From NCBI GenBank assembly GCA_036159515.1, contig JAYYEV010000043.1, positions 1 to 64,000 of the forward strand: DNA of 64,000 bases. Direction: 5' to 3'. The notes under the pieces were generated by a model that worked only from the letters and a program-made list of their open reading frames with translations, was not told where the DNA came from and did not search any database. The position numbers and the translations under genes were made by a program. This stretch comes from GCA-002727735 sp036159515 (GTDB taxonomy: Bacteria; Bacteroidota; Bacteroidia; Flavobacteriales_D; Parvicellaceae). Below, in pieces: positions 26,845 through 34,856 of this stretch. Numbering within the stretch: position 1 is the stretch's first letter; each line of letters opens with the position of its first letter.

Positions 26845-27930
26845 TTAAGTTACTAATTTTGAACATAATTCTTTATGTTGTGCTGAAAAGTAATGAGCAA
26901 ACCTAGAAACGTTAACAGCTTCAGCTAGTTTTTTATCAAACAATATGTGTTCAATAAGTTGTTTAGCGAGCAGAGGAGCCATGAGAATGGATTTTGATCC
27001 CATCCCGTTAAAAATAAACGTATTTTTTAAGATGGGATGTTTACCTATCATAGGCTTTCGATCAATGGTGGTTGGTCTAAATCCATATTTTTGATTTATT
27101 ATATTAAAATCGTTTTGAGGTAATAATTTATTTATTTTGGAAATCAGCTCCAATCTAGCGTTATTCGTTACTTGTTTTGATAAGTCCTTGTGATTATAGG
27201 TGGCTCCTAATATAAATTTATCCTTATCAACTGGAATAGAAAAGACACCCTTACTTAAGATAAATTGAGGTATAATTTGGGATTGAATTTCTAAAATTTC
27301 ACCTTTATTTGGAATGATGGGTAGGTAGCTGAATGGGTTGAATGCATCTACAAAAGGACCTTGACAAAAAATAATATTTTTAAATAGATCATTTCCTTTT
27401 TTATAATAGTACCCATCTTTATGTATGTTTTTAATTGAAAATGATTCTTCTCTATACTTGTTCTGACGTCCAAAGTATAGTTTTACATTTTCAAGAAAAG
27501 CTTTAGCATCTAATTTTGCAGATTTCTTCAACCTTCCATTCCCAAACTGGTTATGGATATTATTAAACTTTTCTTCTTTGTCACTTAACACATGGATATA
27601 TGGTTTAGTTGAAACTTTACTTAACCAGTTATTTTGTTCTTCGTAGGATTGAAATAGCCTAATTAATGGAAATTCCCAATATGTTTTTTCACTTAATATC
27701 TCATTGCATTTTGAGTAAAATTTATGACTGTAGTCATACAGTATTTCCCCTTGCCAATTTAAAACACATCTTTTAAATGACATAGGGTGCATTAAACCGG
27801 CAGCTACCTTTGAACTAGTAATTTTTTCATTTTTATCTACGATTAGAAATCGCTGACGGTACTTTTCTAGTTGTAAACCTATTATGGAACCTGCAATTCC
27901 TTGTCCAACAATCAGAAAATCATAGATCAT
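26845..27930 (-). CDS. FAD-dependent amino-acid-oxidase-like protein
   Basis: A DAO-superfamily flavoenzyme, 361 residues, cytoplasmic. The N-terminal FAD motif FLIVGQGIAGSIIGLQLEKY (GxGxxG) and the C-terminal FAD-contact block FNGMGSKSILMAPLLAKQLI are intact. GFRPTTIDRKPMIG is a family-conserved stretch. DAO members oxidise D-amino acids, glycine or sarcosine, or complete MnmC tRNA modification; no substrate can be assigned. Its start abuts the stop of the LysE-type exporter gene, which implies joint expression. Confidence 0.82.
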   Translation of the reverse strand: MIYDFLIVGQGIAGSIIGLQLEKYRQRFLIVDKNEKITSSKVAAGLMHPMSFKRCVLNWQGEILYDYSHKFYSKCNEILSEKTYWEFPLIRLFQSYEEQNNWLSKVSTKPYIHVLSDKEEKFNNIHNQFGNGRLKKSAKLDAKAFLENVKLYFGRQNKYREESFSIKNIHKDGYYYKKGNDLFKNIIFCQGPFVDAFNPFSYLPIIPNKGEILEIQSQIIPQFILSKGVFSIPVDKDKFILGATYNHKDLSKQVTNNARLELISKINKLLPQNDFNIINQKYGFRPTTIDRKPMIGKHPILKNTFIFNGMGSKSILMAPLLAKQLIEHILFDKKLAEAVNVSRFAHYFSAQHKELCSKLVT

Positions 27931-28581
27931 TTACAGACTTATTTCTTTGAAGCATATAGTAATTCCAAAAAAGATTAACACGCACCCCACAATGATGCCT
28001 AAATAGCATAGATTTTTTGGATTTAAGTAATATTTAAGCTTACTAGAAAAATATATTTTCAATAGGTCTATACTAAATAAGGTTATGATAGTAATACTAA
28101 AATAATATAACAACCCAGCTCCTTGAATTTGTAATTCTTTGGTAGCATATGTACATGCTGCAATCCAAAACACCAATACACCAGGGTTTATGGCATTTAA
28201 CCCAAATCCTTTCGCAATAAGTTGAAAGGGATAGATAATGATGTTCTCACTGGATGCATTTACTTCTGTAACTTCTTTTGAATTAGGTATTTCTTTAAGA
28301 GATAAATAATTTTTAACAATAGAATACCCACCAATTAGTAAAAAGACACCACCTGCAATGTATTTTATGTAGCTAATAGAATATAGCCAATAATTAATTT
28401 TTTCAGCGATAAATAACGAGGCTATAAGATATAATGCATCACTTAATAATATACCAATATCTAAAAAAACAGCTGCTTTAAATCCTTTCTTTATGCTAGT
28501 CTCAATTAATATAAAAAAGGCTGGGCCAAAAAGTAAACTAAGGAATATTCCAAATAATATGCCGTTTAAAATGAGATCCAT
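27931..28581 (-). CDS. LysE/RhtB family exporter
   Basis: An inner-membrane amino-acid efflux protein, about 216 residues with six hydrophobic helices. The family opening LILNGILFGIFLSLLFGPAF, carrying the conserved GP, and the mid-protein NAINPGVLVFW block are visible. ATG at 28581 is chosen over 28614, because the longer form would start inside a terminator hairpin and adds a non-family MKWLFFAYFYK extension. The neighbouring oxidase gene follows without a gap. The exported compound is unknown. Confidence 0.82.
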   Translation of the reverse strand: MDLILNGILFGIFLSLLFGPAFFILIETSIKKGFKAAVFLDIGILLSDALYLIASLFIAEKINYWLYSISYIKYIAGGVFLLIGGYSIVKNYLSLKEIPNSKEVTEVNASSENIIIYPFQLIAKGFGLNAINPGVLVFWIAACTYATKELQIQGAGLLYYFSITIITLFSIDLLKIYFSSKLKYYLNPKNLCYLGIIVGCVLIFFGITICFKEISL

Positions 28582-28596
28582 CTTATAAAAATAGGC

Positions 28597-28628
28597 AAAA
28601 AAAAGCCACTTCATTGAAGTGGCTTTTT
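28597..28628 (-). terminator. Strong intrinsic terminator of the small-protein gene
   Basis: An 8-bp GC-containing stem (GCCACTTC/GAAGTGGC, 28605-28623) is extended by five A-T pairs, with a 3-base loop. The minus-strand T-tract is at 28597-28604. It lies 20 bp past the stop at 28648 and separates that gene from the exporter. It is nearly symmetrical, so it could act in both directions. Confidence 0.85.
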
Positions 28629-28647
28629 CAATCTTAGGATTAGATGA

Positions 28648-28842
28648 TTAAGCTTTCTTTAAGAAAGGTAACCCAGTTCTTTCATTTTCAATTACTTTCT
28701 TTCCTGAAGGTAAGTCACATGAGTTAGATCCTTCTTCTCTTGAGAAATAATAAATTGTTTGATTTCTTCCTCCTCTTAAAGTTACATCTTTAGAATGTAA
28801 ATAGTAAGTACTTCCTTTACTATTGGTATGTGAATATGCCAT
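28648..28842 (-). CDS. Conserved small protein, function unknown
   Basis: A 64-residue basic protein, MAYSHTNSKGSTYYLHSKDV at its start, then TLRGGRNQTIYYFSR and ending ENERTGLPFLKKA. I recall homologous short proteins with the TLRGGR-xxxIYYF and TGLPxLKK motifs in many bacteria, without a known role. The start at 28842 is preferred to 28893, because the extra residues are not family-like and an A-rich leader precedes it. It is monocistronic with a strong terminator, which suggests substantial expression. Confidence 0.78.
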   Translation of the reverse strand: MAYSHTNSKGSTYYLHSKDVTLRGGRNQTIYYFSREEGSNSCDLPSGKKVIENERTGLPFLKKA

Positions 28843-28953
28843 TTTTTTAAATTTTTTGATTAATAACAAGGTGAATATATTAAAATAAACCAATTATACT
28901 CTGAAAACAGACCAGATAATATGGTTTTTTTATTAACAATATTAACAGGATAA

Positions 28954-29742
28954 CTACTCGAGAAGATTTGGAGTATTCAGTTCACCGTCCATTTTTTCCA
29001 GTTCCATACGCACTGAGCCAACCCATATTTTTGCTTTTGCCAATAAAGGTATTTTGTTATAATCATCTGAAATCCAGACAGTTAAATCTTCTTCTTCCTT
29101 GAAAATTCTGCCTTTCTGTACAATGGGGCAAAATTTCAATGCATTGAACTGACCCGCTTCTATTTTAATGGGTTCTTTACCAAGATACTTTACCTTAAGG
29201 TTATAAATTTCTTCGTCCACAAAACTATTAAAAGATAAAATAGTGTCTTTTTTCAGGTTTTTTAGGTTTAAAGTTCTGGCATAGAAATAACAAGAAACCA
29301 TATCTTGTATATTTTCTGGTACTTTAATTTTTTGTTCTCCTGTGTTTACTGTTTGTTCATCATGATTAAAAGTGTAAAATTGATTAAATTTTGTGTTACC
29401 CTCACTCACATTTCTTATGAAAAATTTGGGTTTCATTGTGGAGGAATCAATGATACTTTCATAATGATCTCTGACCTTAAAAAACCAATCAAAGGTAAAA
29501 TTGGTATTCCCTTTTGCAACTACCCTAAAGCATTCGGGCTGTGATGCAATTGATTTTACCTCTAAATCTGCATTTCCCGCTTCTATAATACCATACGCAA
29601 TTTTATACCTTAACTTTTCACCAATTGTAAATGGTTTTATATTTTCAACACTATAATTTACGCTGTATAATGAATGACTAGTGTAATTGCTAAATGAACA
29701 TAGTATGGCAACAAGACTTAAAAGAAAGAATTTTCTATTCAT
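28954..29742 (-). CDS. DUF3108 domain protein (exported)
   Basis: A 262-residue exported protein with a signal peptide (residues 1-24) and a DUF3108 domain covering most of the rest: PFTIGEKLRYKIAYGIIEAG, FDWFFKVRDHYESIID, VSCYFYARTLNL, and a closing VWISDDYNKIPLLAKAKI. DUF3108 proteins have an LolA/LolB-like beta fold, so lipid or glycan handling in the periplasm is possible but unproven. It is divergent from the next gene, whose apparent 5' end overlaps it. Confidence 0.82.
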   Translation of the reverse strand: MNRKFFLLSLVAILCSFSNYTSHSLYSVNYSVENIKPFTIGEKLRYKIAYGIIEAGNADLEVKSIASQPECFRVVAKGNTNFTFDWFFKVRDHYESIIDSSTMKPKFFIRNVSEGNTKFNQFYTFNHDEQTVNTGEQKIKVPENIQDMVSCYFYARTLNLKNLKKDTILSFNSFVDEEIYNLKVKYLGKEPIKIEAGQFNALKFCPIVQKGRIFKEEEDLTVWISDDYNKIPLLAKAKIWVGSVRMELEKMDGELNTPNLLE

Positions 29743-30085
29743 AGTTTATTTTCGACAAAAAAGATGCCACTTTAAAAAATACATCTTTTTTCTCTTAATT
29801 TTTTCCTGCGATAGCACCCCATCAAGAGCTAAAATTGATATCAAACCCCATCAAATTGAAGAACAAAATGCTGTTGTAAAAGAAGGAGAAGTAATTATCT
29901 ATCATAAAAATGGAAATCCTCAAAGTGTGGGACATTTCGTAAATGGGGTCGCCCATGGACCTATTATTGTATATGATAGCAATGGTCATGAATTGTATAG
30001 AGGTATTTTTAAAGATGGTAAACCTTCTGGAGAGTGGGTTTTTACAAATCCAAAAAACAATGAAAAAACAATTAAATCTTATTAA
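29705..30085 (+). CDS. Small YwqK/MORN-type lipoprotein, start uncertain
   Basis: A short repeat protein with three YwqK-like motifs (VIIYHKNGNPQSVGHFVNGV, IIVYDSNGHELYRGIFKDGK, then GEWVF) after a lipoprotein signal KKYIFFLLIFSC. The only in-frame standard starts are ATGs at 29687 and 29705, both inside the divergent DUF3108 gene, giving an unusually long n-region before the hydrophobic core. Initiation at a rare codon (such as ATA at 29741), or a sequence error, is possible. The function is unknown. Confidence 0.6.
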   Translation: MATRLKRKNFLFIVYFRQKRCHFKKYIFFLLIFSCDSTPSRAKIDIKPHQIEEQNAVVKEGEVIIYHKNGNPQSVGHFVNGVAHGPIIVYDSNGHELYRGIFKDGKPSGEWVFTNPKNNEKTIKSY

Positions 30086-30175
30086 GAATAGTTTTTACCA
30101 TTTTTGATATGATTATTTTCTATGTCATTACTATTCTATTCCTTTTCATTTTATAGTTTTGATAAAATTTTAAAA

Positions 30176-30529
30176 ATGAAAGCACATATCATATCACTAG
30201 TTAATTCAGTTGTTTTAATATCCATGAGCGTTTGGGGTTACTTATCATCTGAAACACCCTCTGTTACAGCTTTGATACCATTATTTTTTGGTGTAGGTAT
30301 TTTGCTATGTTACGTTGGGGTGAAAAAAGAAAATAAGGCAATTGCTCATATTTCAGTATTATTAACTCTAATTGTATTAGTCGCATTATTTATGCCATTA
30401 AAAGGTGCCTTTGGAAGAGAAGACTCCATGGCAATTTTTAGAATAGTTGTAATGATTTTATCCTCTGCTCTTTCTATGGTTGCATTTGTGAGAAGCTTTA
30501 TAGCGGCAAGAAAGAAAAGAATAGATTAA
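30176..30529 (+). CDS. Small four-helix membrane protein
   Basis: A 117-residue hydrophobic protein with four predicted transmembrane helices: VNSVVLISMSVWGYL, ALIPLFFGVGILLCYVG, ISVLLTLIVLVALFM, and IVVMILSSALSMVAFVRSFI. It ends in a basic tail ARKKRID. The ATG at 30176 is preferred over 30122, because the shorter form starts directly before the first helix. The family is not named with confidence. It lies 5 bp upstream of hflX and is probably co-transcribed with it. Confidence 0.65.
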   Translation: MKAHIISLVNSVVLISMSVWGYLSSETPSVTALIPLFFGVGILLCYVGVKKENKAIAHISVLLTLIVLVALFMPLKGAFGREDSMAIFRIVVMILSSALSMVAFVRSFIAARKKRID

Positions 30530-30534
30530 GTATT

Positions 30535-31662
30535 TTGCCATCCATTGAAAAGGCCATTATTGTTGGTTTAGTTAATCAAAAACAAGATTCACTACAAACA
30601 CAAGAATTTTTAGATGAGCTAGCCTTTCTAGCATTAACATCTGGAGCCAAAGTGGTAAATCGTTTTACGCAAAGACTTAATCAACCACTACCAAATACTT
30701 TTATAGGAAAAGGCAAACTGGGTGTAATAAAGGATTTTGTGAAAGAACACCATATTGATCTAGTGATTTTTGATGATGATTTAACTGCCACGCAGCTTCG
30801 AAATATTGAACGTATATTATCGTGCAAGATTTTAGACAGAAGTAATTTAATACTAGACATTTTTGCTAGTAGAGCACGTACTGCTCATGCAAAAACTCAG
30901 GTAGAGTTAGCTCAATATCAATATTTGCTTCCAAGATTAACGCGAATGTGGACGCACCTGGAACGTCAAAAAGGAGGAATTGGCATGAGAGGGCCTGGTG
31001 AAACCCAAATTGAAACAGATAGAAGAATTATTAATAAAAAGATAGGCCAACTAAAACTAAAGCTAGAAAAGATCGATAAACAAAAATTTATTCAAAGAAA
31101 AAACAGGGGGAATTCGATTAGAGTTGCGTTGGTGGGATATACCAACGTTGGAAAATCAACCATCATGAATCTGTTAAGTAAATCGGATGTTTTTGCTGAG
31201 AATAAGTTGTTTGCTACCTTGGATACCACTGTAAGAAAAGTGGTGATCAATCAAGTTCCATTTTTATTGTCCGATACAGTTGGTTTTATAAGGAAATTGC
31301 CTCATCAACTAGTGGAATCATTTAAATCAACGTTAGACGAAGTAAGAGAGGCAGATGTGCTAATTCATGTAGTAGACGTGTCTCATCCATCCTATCAAGA
31401 CCAAGTGGACTCTGTGAATGAGACCTTGAATGAATTATTGGACCAACCGAAACCTTTACTGATTTGTTTCAATAAAATGGATAATATAAATGTGGAGGTA
31501 TTGCAAGCTGTGATGAATGAAAACAGAAAAAGTGAACATGAATTTGTATTCATTTCAGCAATCAAAAAGCTAAAAATAGATGAGTTTAGACAAAAACTTT
31601 TTCAAATAGTTGAAAAACTTCATTTTACTAGATTCCCCTTTAATACTACGGTGATAAACTAA
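30535..31662 (+). CDS. hflX: GTPase HflX
   Basis: A ribosome-associated GTPase that splits stalled or heat-damaged ribosomes. In 375 residues the N-terminal HflX domain is followed by the signature GGIGMRGPGETQIETDRR (residues 144-161). The G domain has G1 GYTNVGKST, G3 DTVGF and G4 NKMD. The start is TTG at 30535, with no in-frame ATG that would keep the conserved KAIIVGLV opening. The neighbouring upstream gene is a small membrane protein. Confidence 0.93.
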   Translation: MPSIEKAIIVGLVNQKQDSLQTQEFLDELAFLALTSGAKVVNRFTQRLNQPLPNTFIGKGKLGVIKDFVKEHHIDLVIFDDDLTATQLRNIERILSCKILDRSNLILDIFASRARTAHAKTQVELAQYQYLLPRLTRMWTHLERQKGGIGMRGPGETQIETDRRIINKKIGQLKLKLEKIDKQKFIQRKNRGNSIRVALVGYTNVGKSTIMNLLSKSDVFAENKLFATLDTTVRKVVINQVPFLLSDTVGFIRKLPHQLVESFKSTLDEVREADVLIHVVDVSHPSYQDQVDSVNETLNELLDQPKPLLICFNKMDNINVEVLQAVMNENRKSEHEFVFISAIKKLKIDEFRQKLFQIVEKLHFTRFPFNTTVIN

Positions 31663-31681
31663 TTTTAAGTTCAAGTTTTTA

Positions 31682-31689
31682 TATTTTTG
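31682..31689 (+). promoter_or_regulatory. Putative -7 box for the threonine dehydrogenase gene
   Basis: TATTTTTG matches TAnnTTTG exactly and ends 16 bp before the ATG at 31706. No TTG is seen at the usual upstream spacing, so this is half a promoter match. Confidence 0.35.
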
Positions 31690-31705
31690 ATTACATTGAA
31701 ATTCT

Positions 31706-32650
31706 ATGGGTAAAAAATTAGTTATAGGTTCTGCAGGTCAAATAGGCACTGAGCTGATACATGCCTTAACTAAAATATATGGTCAAAATCAAGTTGTGGC
31801 TACTGATATTTATCCAAAGCATAAAGGCATACATAACGGCATTCTTTTTCTTAAAATGGATGTACTAGATGCTGATCACTTAGCAAGCATTGTAAAAGAG
31901 CATGAAATTTCAGAAGTATATCTTTTAGCTGCTTTACTTTCAGCAGTTTCAGAAAGTAAAATTAAATCGGCTTGGGATTTAAATATGAACGGTCTTTTTA
32001 ATGTCCTGGAATTGGCTAGACAAGGACAAATTAAAAAAGTATTTTGGCCAAGTTCTATAGCCGTTTTTGGTCCAACAAGTCCAAAAGAAAATTCACCTCA
32101 AAATTCTTTATTAGAGCCAACAACGGTGTATGGAATTAGCAAATCTGCAGGTGAAAGGTGGTGTGCCTATTATCACCAAAAATTTAATATTGACGTAAGA
32201 AGCATTAGGTATCCAGGAATAATCAGTTATAAAAGTTTACCAGGGGGTGGCACAACTGATTATGCTGTTGATATTTTTCATGAAGCGATCAAGCACCAAC
32301 GCTATTCTTGTTTTATTGAAAAAGATGTGAACTTACCCATGATGTACATGGATGATGCAATAAGAGCAACTGTTCAATTAATGCAAGTTGATAAATCAGC
32401 ACTCCCTTTATTTAAAAGCTATAATGTTTCTGCCTTAAGTTTTTCACCTGATGATATTGCAAAAGAGATTAGCTCTCACATTCCGAACTTTAAAATTAAA
32501 TACAGTCCAGATTTTAGAAACAACATCGCCAAGTCTTGGCCATCATCTATTAATGATCAAGAGGCTAGAAATGACTGGGGGTGGAAAGAGGAATATGACC
32601 TAAAAAAAATGACTCTTAAAATGATTGAAGGAATAAGAAGTAACCATTGA
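31706..32650 (+). CDS. L-threonine 3-dehydrogenase, short-chain (epimerase-like) type
   Basis: An NAD-dependent enzyme of the extended SDR superfamily, 314 residues, resembling the GalE-like threonine dehydrogenases that convert threonine to 2-amino-3-ketobutyrate. The Rossmann loop (GSAGQIGTEL) and the catalytic YGISKSAGE (Tyr-x3-Lys) are visible. RYPGIISYKSLPGGGTTDYA is a stretch characteristic of this enzyme type. No 2-amino-3-ketobutyrate ligase is nearby, so the pathway is not closed within the window. Confidence 0.88.
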   Translation: MGKKLVIGSAGQIGTELIHALTKIYGQNQVVATDIYPKHKGIHNGILFLKMDVLDADHLASIVKEHEISEVYLLAALLSAVSESKIKSAWDLNMNGLFNVLELARQGQIKKVFWPSSIAVFGPTSPKENSPQNSLLEPTTVYGISKSAGERWCAYYHQKFNIDVRSIRYPGIISYKSLPGGGTTDYAVDIFHEAIKHQRYSCFIEKDVNLPMMYMDDAIRATVQLMQVDKSALPLFKSYNVSALSFSPDDIAKEISSHIPNFKIKYSPDFRNNIAKSWPSSINDQEARNDWGWKEEYDLKKMTLKMIEGIRSNH

Positions 32651-32667
32651 CTAGTTTCATCAAATAT

Positions 32668-33534
32668 ATGATTCGCTTATTTTTTTCGCTAATACTATCA
32701 ATATTCCTCCTGCTTGGCTTGCAAGCACAAGTAGATACTGTTAATCAAATTGTAAAAGGATCTAGACATGGTTATTGGGTAATTACGGGTGAAATGATAA
32801 AGGATGACAATTATGTTCCTGTAGCTAAAGTGGAAGAAGGTAGATTCCATTATGGGAGAAGAATAGGTGAATGGAATAAATATTACCCTTCTGGAAAAAT
32901 TAAAAGCAAAATTAAATATATCAATGGCACTCCGAAGGGTGATTTTATAACTTATTTTGAAAATGGTCAAGTTGAAGAAAAGGGTAGTTGGAATGCGAAA
33001 GTATATAACGGTAAATTTATAAGGTATTACGAAAACGGTGAAATAGCACAACAAAAATCATTTAATGAAAAGGGGAAAACAGAAGGAGAGGTAATATACT
33101 ATTATCCTAATGGGAAGGCTGAATTAGTTTTTGAAACTGCAAATGGACTCGGGAGAGGTAAAGCAATAAGATATTGGCCAAATGGAGATATAAAAGAGAA
33201 AATTTCGTTTAATGAAAAGGGGGAATCCACTACTTCAGGTACTATTTCAAGAGTAAATCCAGCAGTAAAAAATGCAAGGGCTATTATAGAAAAAAAGGAA
33301 TCTGTTATTGCACAGGGGGAACTCAATATAGGCCCTTTACCTTCAGTAAAAGGAAAATTCTTAAATGATGGGTATCATAAGACCTATAATGAAAACAAAG
33401 ATATATTGATGGATGGAGAATTTCTGGACGGGAAGCTATGGACAGGTAAGCACTACATCTACGATGAAAATGGATTGATCGAAAGAATAGATGTGTACAA
33501 AGAAGGGAAGTTTGAAGGTAACGGTGTCCTATAA
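32668..33534 (+). CDS. Secreted YwqK/MORN-type repeat protein, paralogue B
   Basis: A 288-residue exported repeat protein closely related to that at 4624-5499. It shares the opening SRHGYWVITGEM and repeats such as YYPSGKIKSKIKYINGTPKG and YFENGQVEEKG. The closing is HYIYDENGLIERIDVYKEG, like HFIYDEFGLLEKIKVFKNG in paralogue A. The ATG at 32668 gives a clean signal peptide (FFSLILSIFLLLGLQAQ). An in-frame TTG at 32647 would overlap the preceding dehydrogenase gene by 4 bp. The role is unknown. Confidence 0.75.
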   Translation: MIRLFFSLILSIFLLLGLQAQVDTVNQIVKGSRHGYWVITGEMIKDDNYVPVAKVEEGRFHYGRRIGEWNKYYPSGKIKSKIKYINGTPKGDFITYFENGQVEEKGSWNAKVYNGKFIRYYENGEIAQQKSFNEKGKTEGEVIYYYPNGKAELVFETANGLGRGKAIRYWPNGDIKEKISFNEKGESTTSGTISRVNPAVKNARAIIEKKESVIAQGELNIGPLPSVKGKFLNDGYHKTYNENKDILMDGEFLDGKLWTGKHYIYDENGLIERIDVYKEGKFEGNGVL

Positions 33535-33536
33535 AT

Positions 33537-34856
33537 TCACCTGATAATTTCATACATATTAAGATACTCTCTCTTTATTTCATGCAACTTATCATGGTTT
33601 TTCTTGTAGGCGTACATTCCTTTTACTTTAGTTAAAAATATCCAATACCTAAAACTAAACAGTGCAGTTAAAGGGAGAACAAGTATAAATAACAAACCAT
33701 ATTTCCACCCAAAAATAAAAGAGAAGAGTAGTATTGCTATACTCCAGTAAATAAAAAACAACACAGGACCCATTGCCATTTTTAATGAACCATGAAAATG
33801 CTTGTCTTTTACATTTTTATTCACAAACCAAACCGGAATTTTATAGGGTAAATAATTTAATGTTAGCCCAATTAAATGAATAGGAAAAGAACCCAAAAGT
33901 ACAAATGCATACGCAAATAATTTTATTGTCGAATCGGGTTGCTTGTGTAATAAATATGGTCTTATTTGATATTTTTTCATTTCATGTTTTAGCGTTTTAG
34001 CTAAGACCATGAAATGGGCATATAATGATTCATCTTCTGCTTGTAACTTTTCTAGCTTTTCCAATCTTTTTTTTCTTTCATCAAATTTCTTTTTAACGGA
34101 TTTCACATCTGCAGACAATGGTACTCGATGAAGTAAATAATATAATTGATCATAATGATTATCATCTTTTATATTGATCATTAAATTACTTAGTTCTGCA
34201 TTAATATGTTCCGACAATTTATTTACAGCTTCTGAAGGATTTGACTTGTAACTTTCAAAATAACCGCTAATATCAATTGGTTGGGCCGCATTAAGATATA
34301 GACTTCCATTCATTCGAAAATGATCTTCGTAGTCAATACCCAGGGGTACAATTTTTAAATTAATATCGTTATTGTATTTCTCTGCTGCACCTAAAGCTAT
34401 TCTAGCAATACCTTTTTTCAAAGGCCTTAAACATTTTTTGTAATGATGGTTACCTTCAGGAAAAATAATAATATTACCATTTTGCTTTAATATATCATAG
34501 CAAGTGTCAAATGTTTTTTGATTCATTTTTATGGTATCCACTCCGTCCCGTTGTCTATATATAGGAAGCATATAAATCATGGAAAGTAATTTTGCTACTA
34601 ACGGCTTTTTAAATATATCTGCTCGGGATAAAAAGTAGGTTGGCTCCTTACTTTTACCGGCTATTACAATTGGGTCTAAGAAGGCGTTTTGATGATTTAC
34701 AGCATACAAAATACCCGTATTTGCTGGAATTGATTTTTTCCCTTGGTATTGGTGATTTTTGAAATACGATCTTATCCCAGTGATCACAATAGCATAACCT
34801 ACCTTGTACAACAGACCCCAGGGTTTAAACCAATAACCAATCCAAAATTCTTTCAT
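33537..34856 (-). CDS. Glycerol-phosphate acyltransferase-like protein
   Basis: A membrane-bound phospholipid acyltransferase (PlsC-fold), 439 residues. Block I reads YAVNHQNAFLDP with His55 and Asp61, that is HX5D rather than HX4D. Block III is IFPEGNHHY. The C-terminal part has three or four transmembrane helices (FAYAFVLLGSFPIHLIG; FFIYWSIAILLFSFIFG). It probably takes part in glycerolipid synthesis or remodelling, with the acceptor unknown. It shares one base with the pheT stop and is convergent with paralogue B, 2 bp apart. Confidence 0.82.
   Translation of the reverse strand: MKEFWIGYWFKPWGLLYKVGYAIVITGIRSYFKNHQYQGKKSIPANTGILYAVNHQNAFLDPIVIAGKSKEPTYFLSRADIFKKPLVAKLLSMIYMLPIYRQRDGVDTIKMNQKTFDTCYDILKQNGNIIIFPEGNHHYKKCLRPLKKGIARIALGAAEKYNNDINLKIVPLGIDYEDHFRMNGSLYLNAAQPIDISGYFESYKSNPSEAVNKLSEHINAELSNLMINIKDDNHYDQLYYLLHRVPLSADVKSVKKKFDERKKRLEKLEKLQAEDESLYAHFMVLAKTLKHEMKKYQIRPYLLHKQPDSTIKLFAYAFVLLGSFPIHLIGLTLNYLPYKIPVWFVNKNVKDKHFHGSLKMAMGPVLFFIYWSIAILLFSFIFGWKYGLLFILVLPLTALFSFRYWIFLTKVKGMYAYKKNHDKLHEIKREYLNMYEIIR

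Noticed and set aside
28597..28628. Start of the LysE-type gene at 28614
   Set aside because: This start falls inside the terminator hairpin and adds an N-terminus unlike the family. The ATG at 28581 is better.
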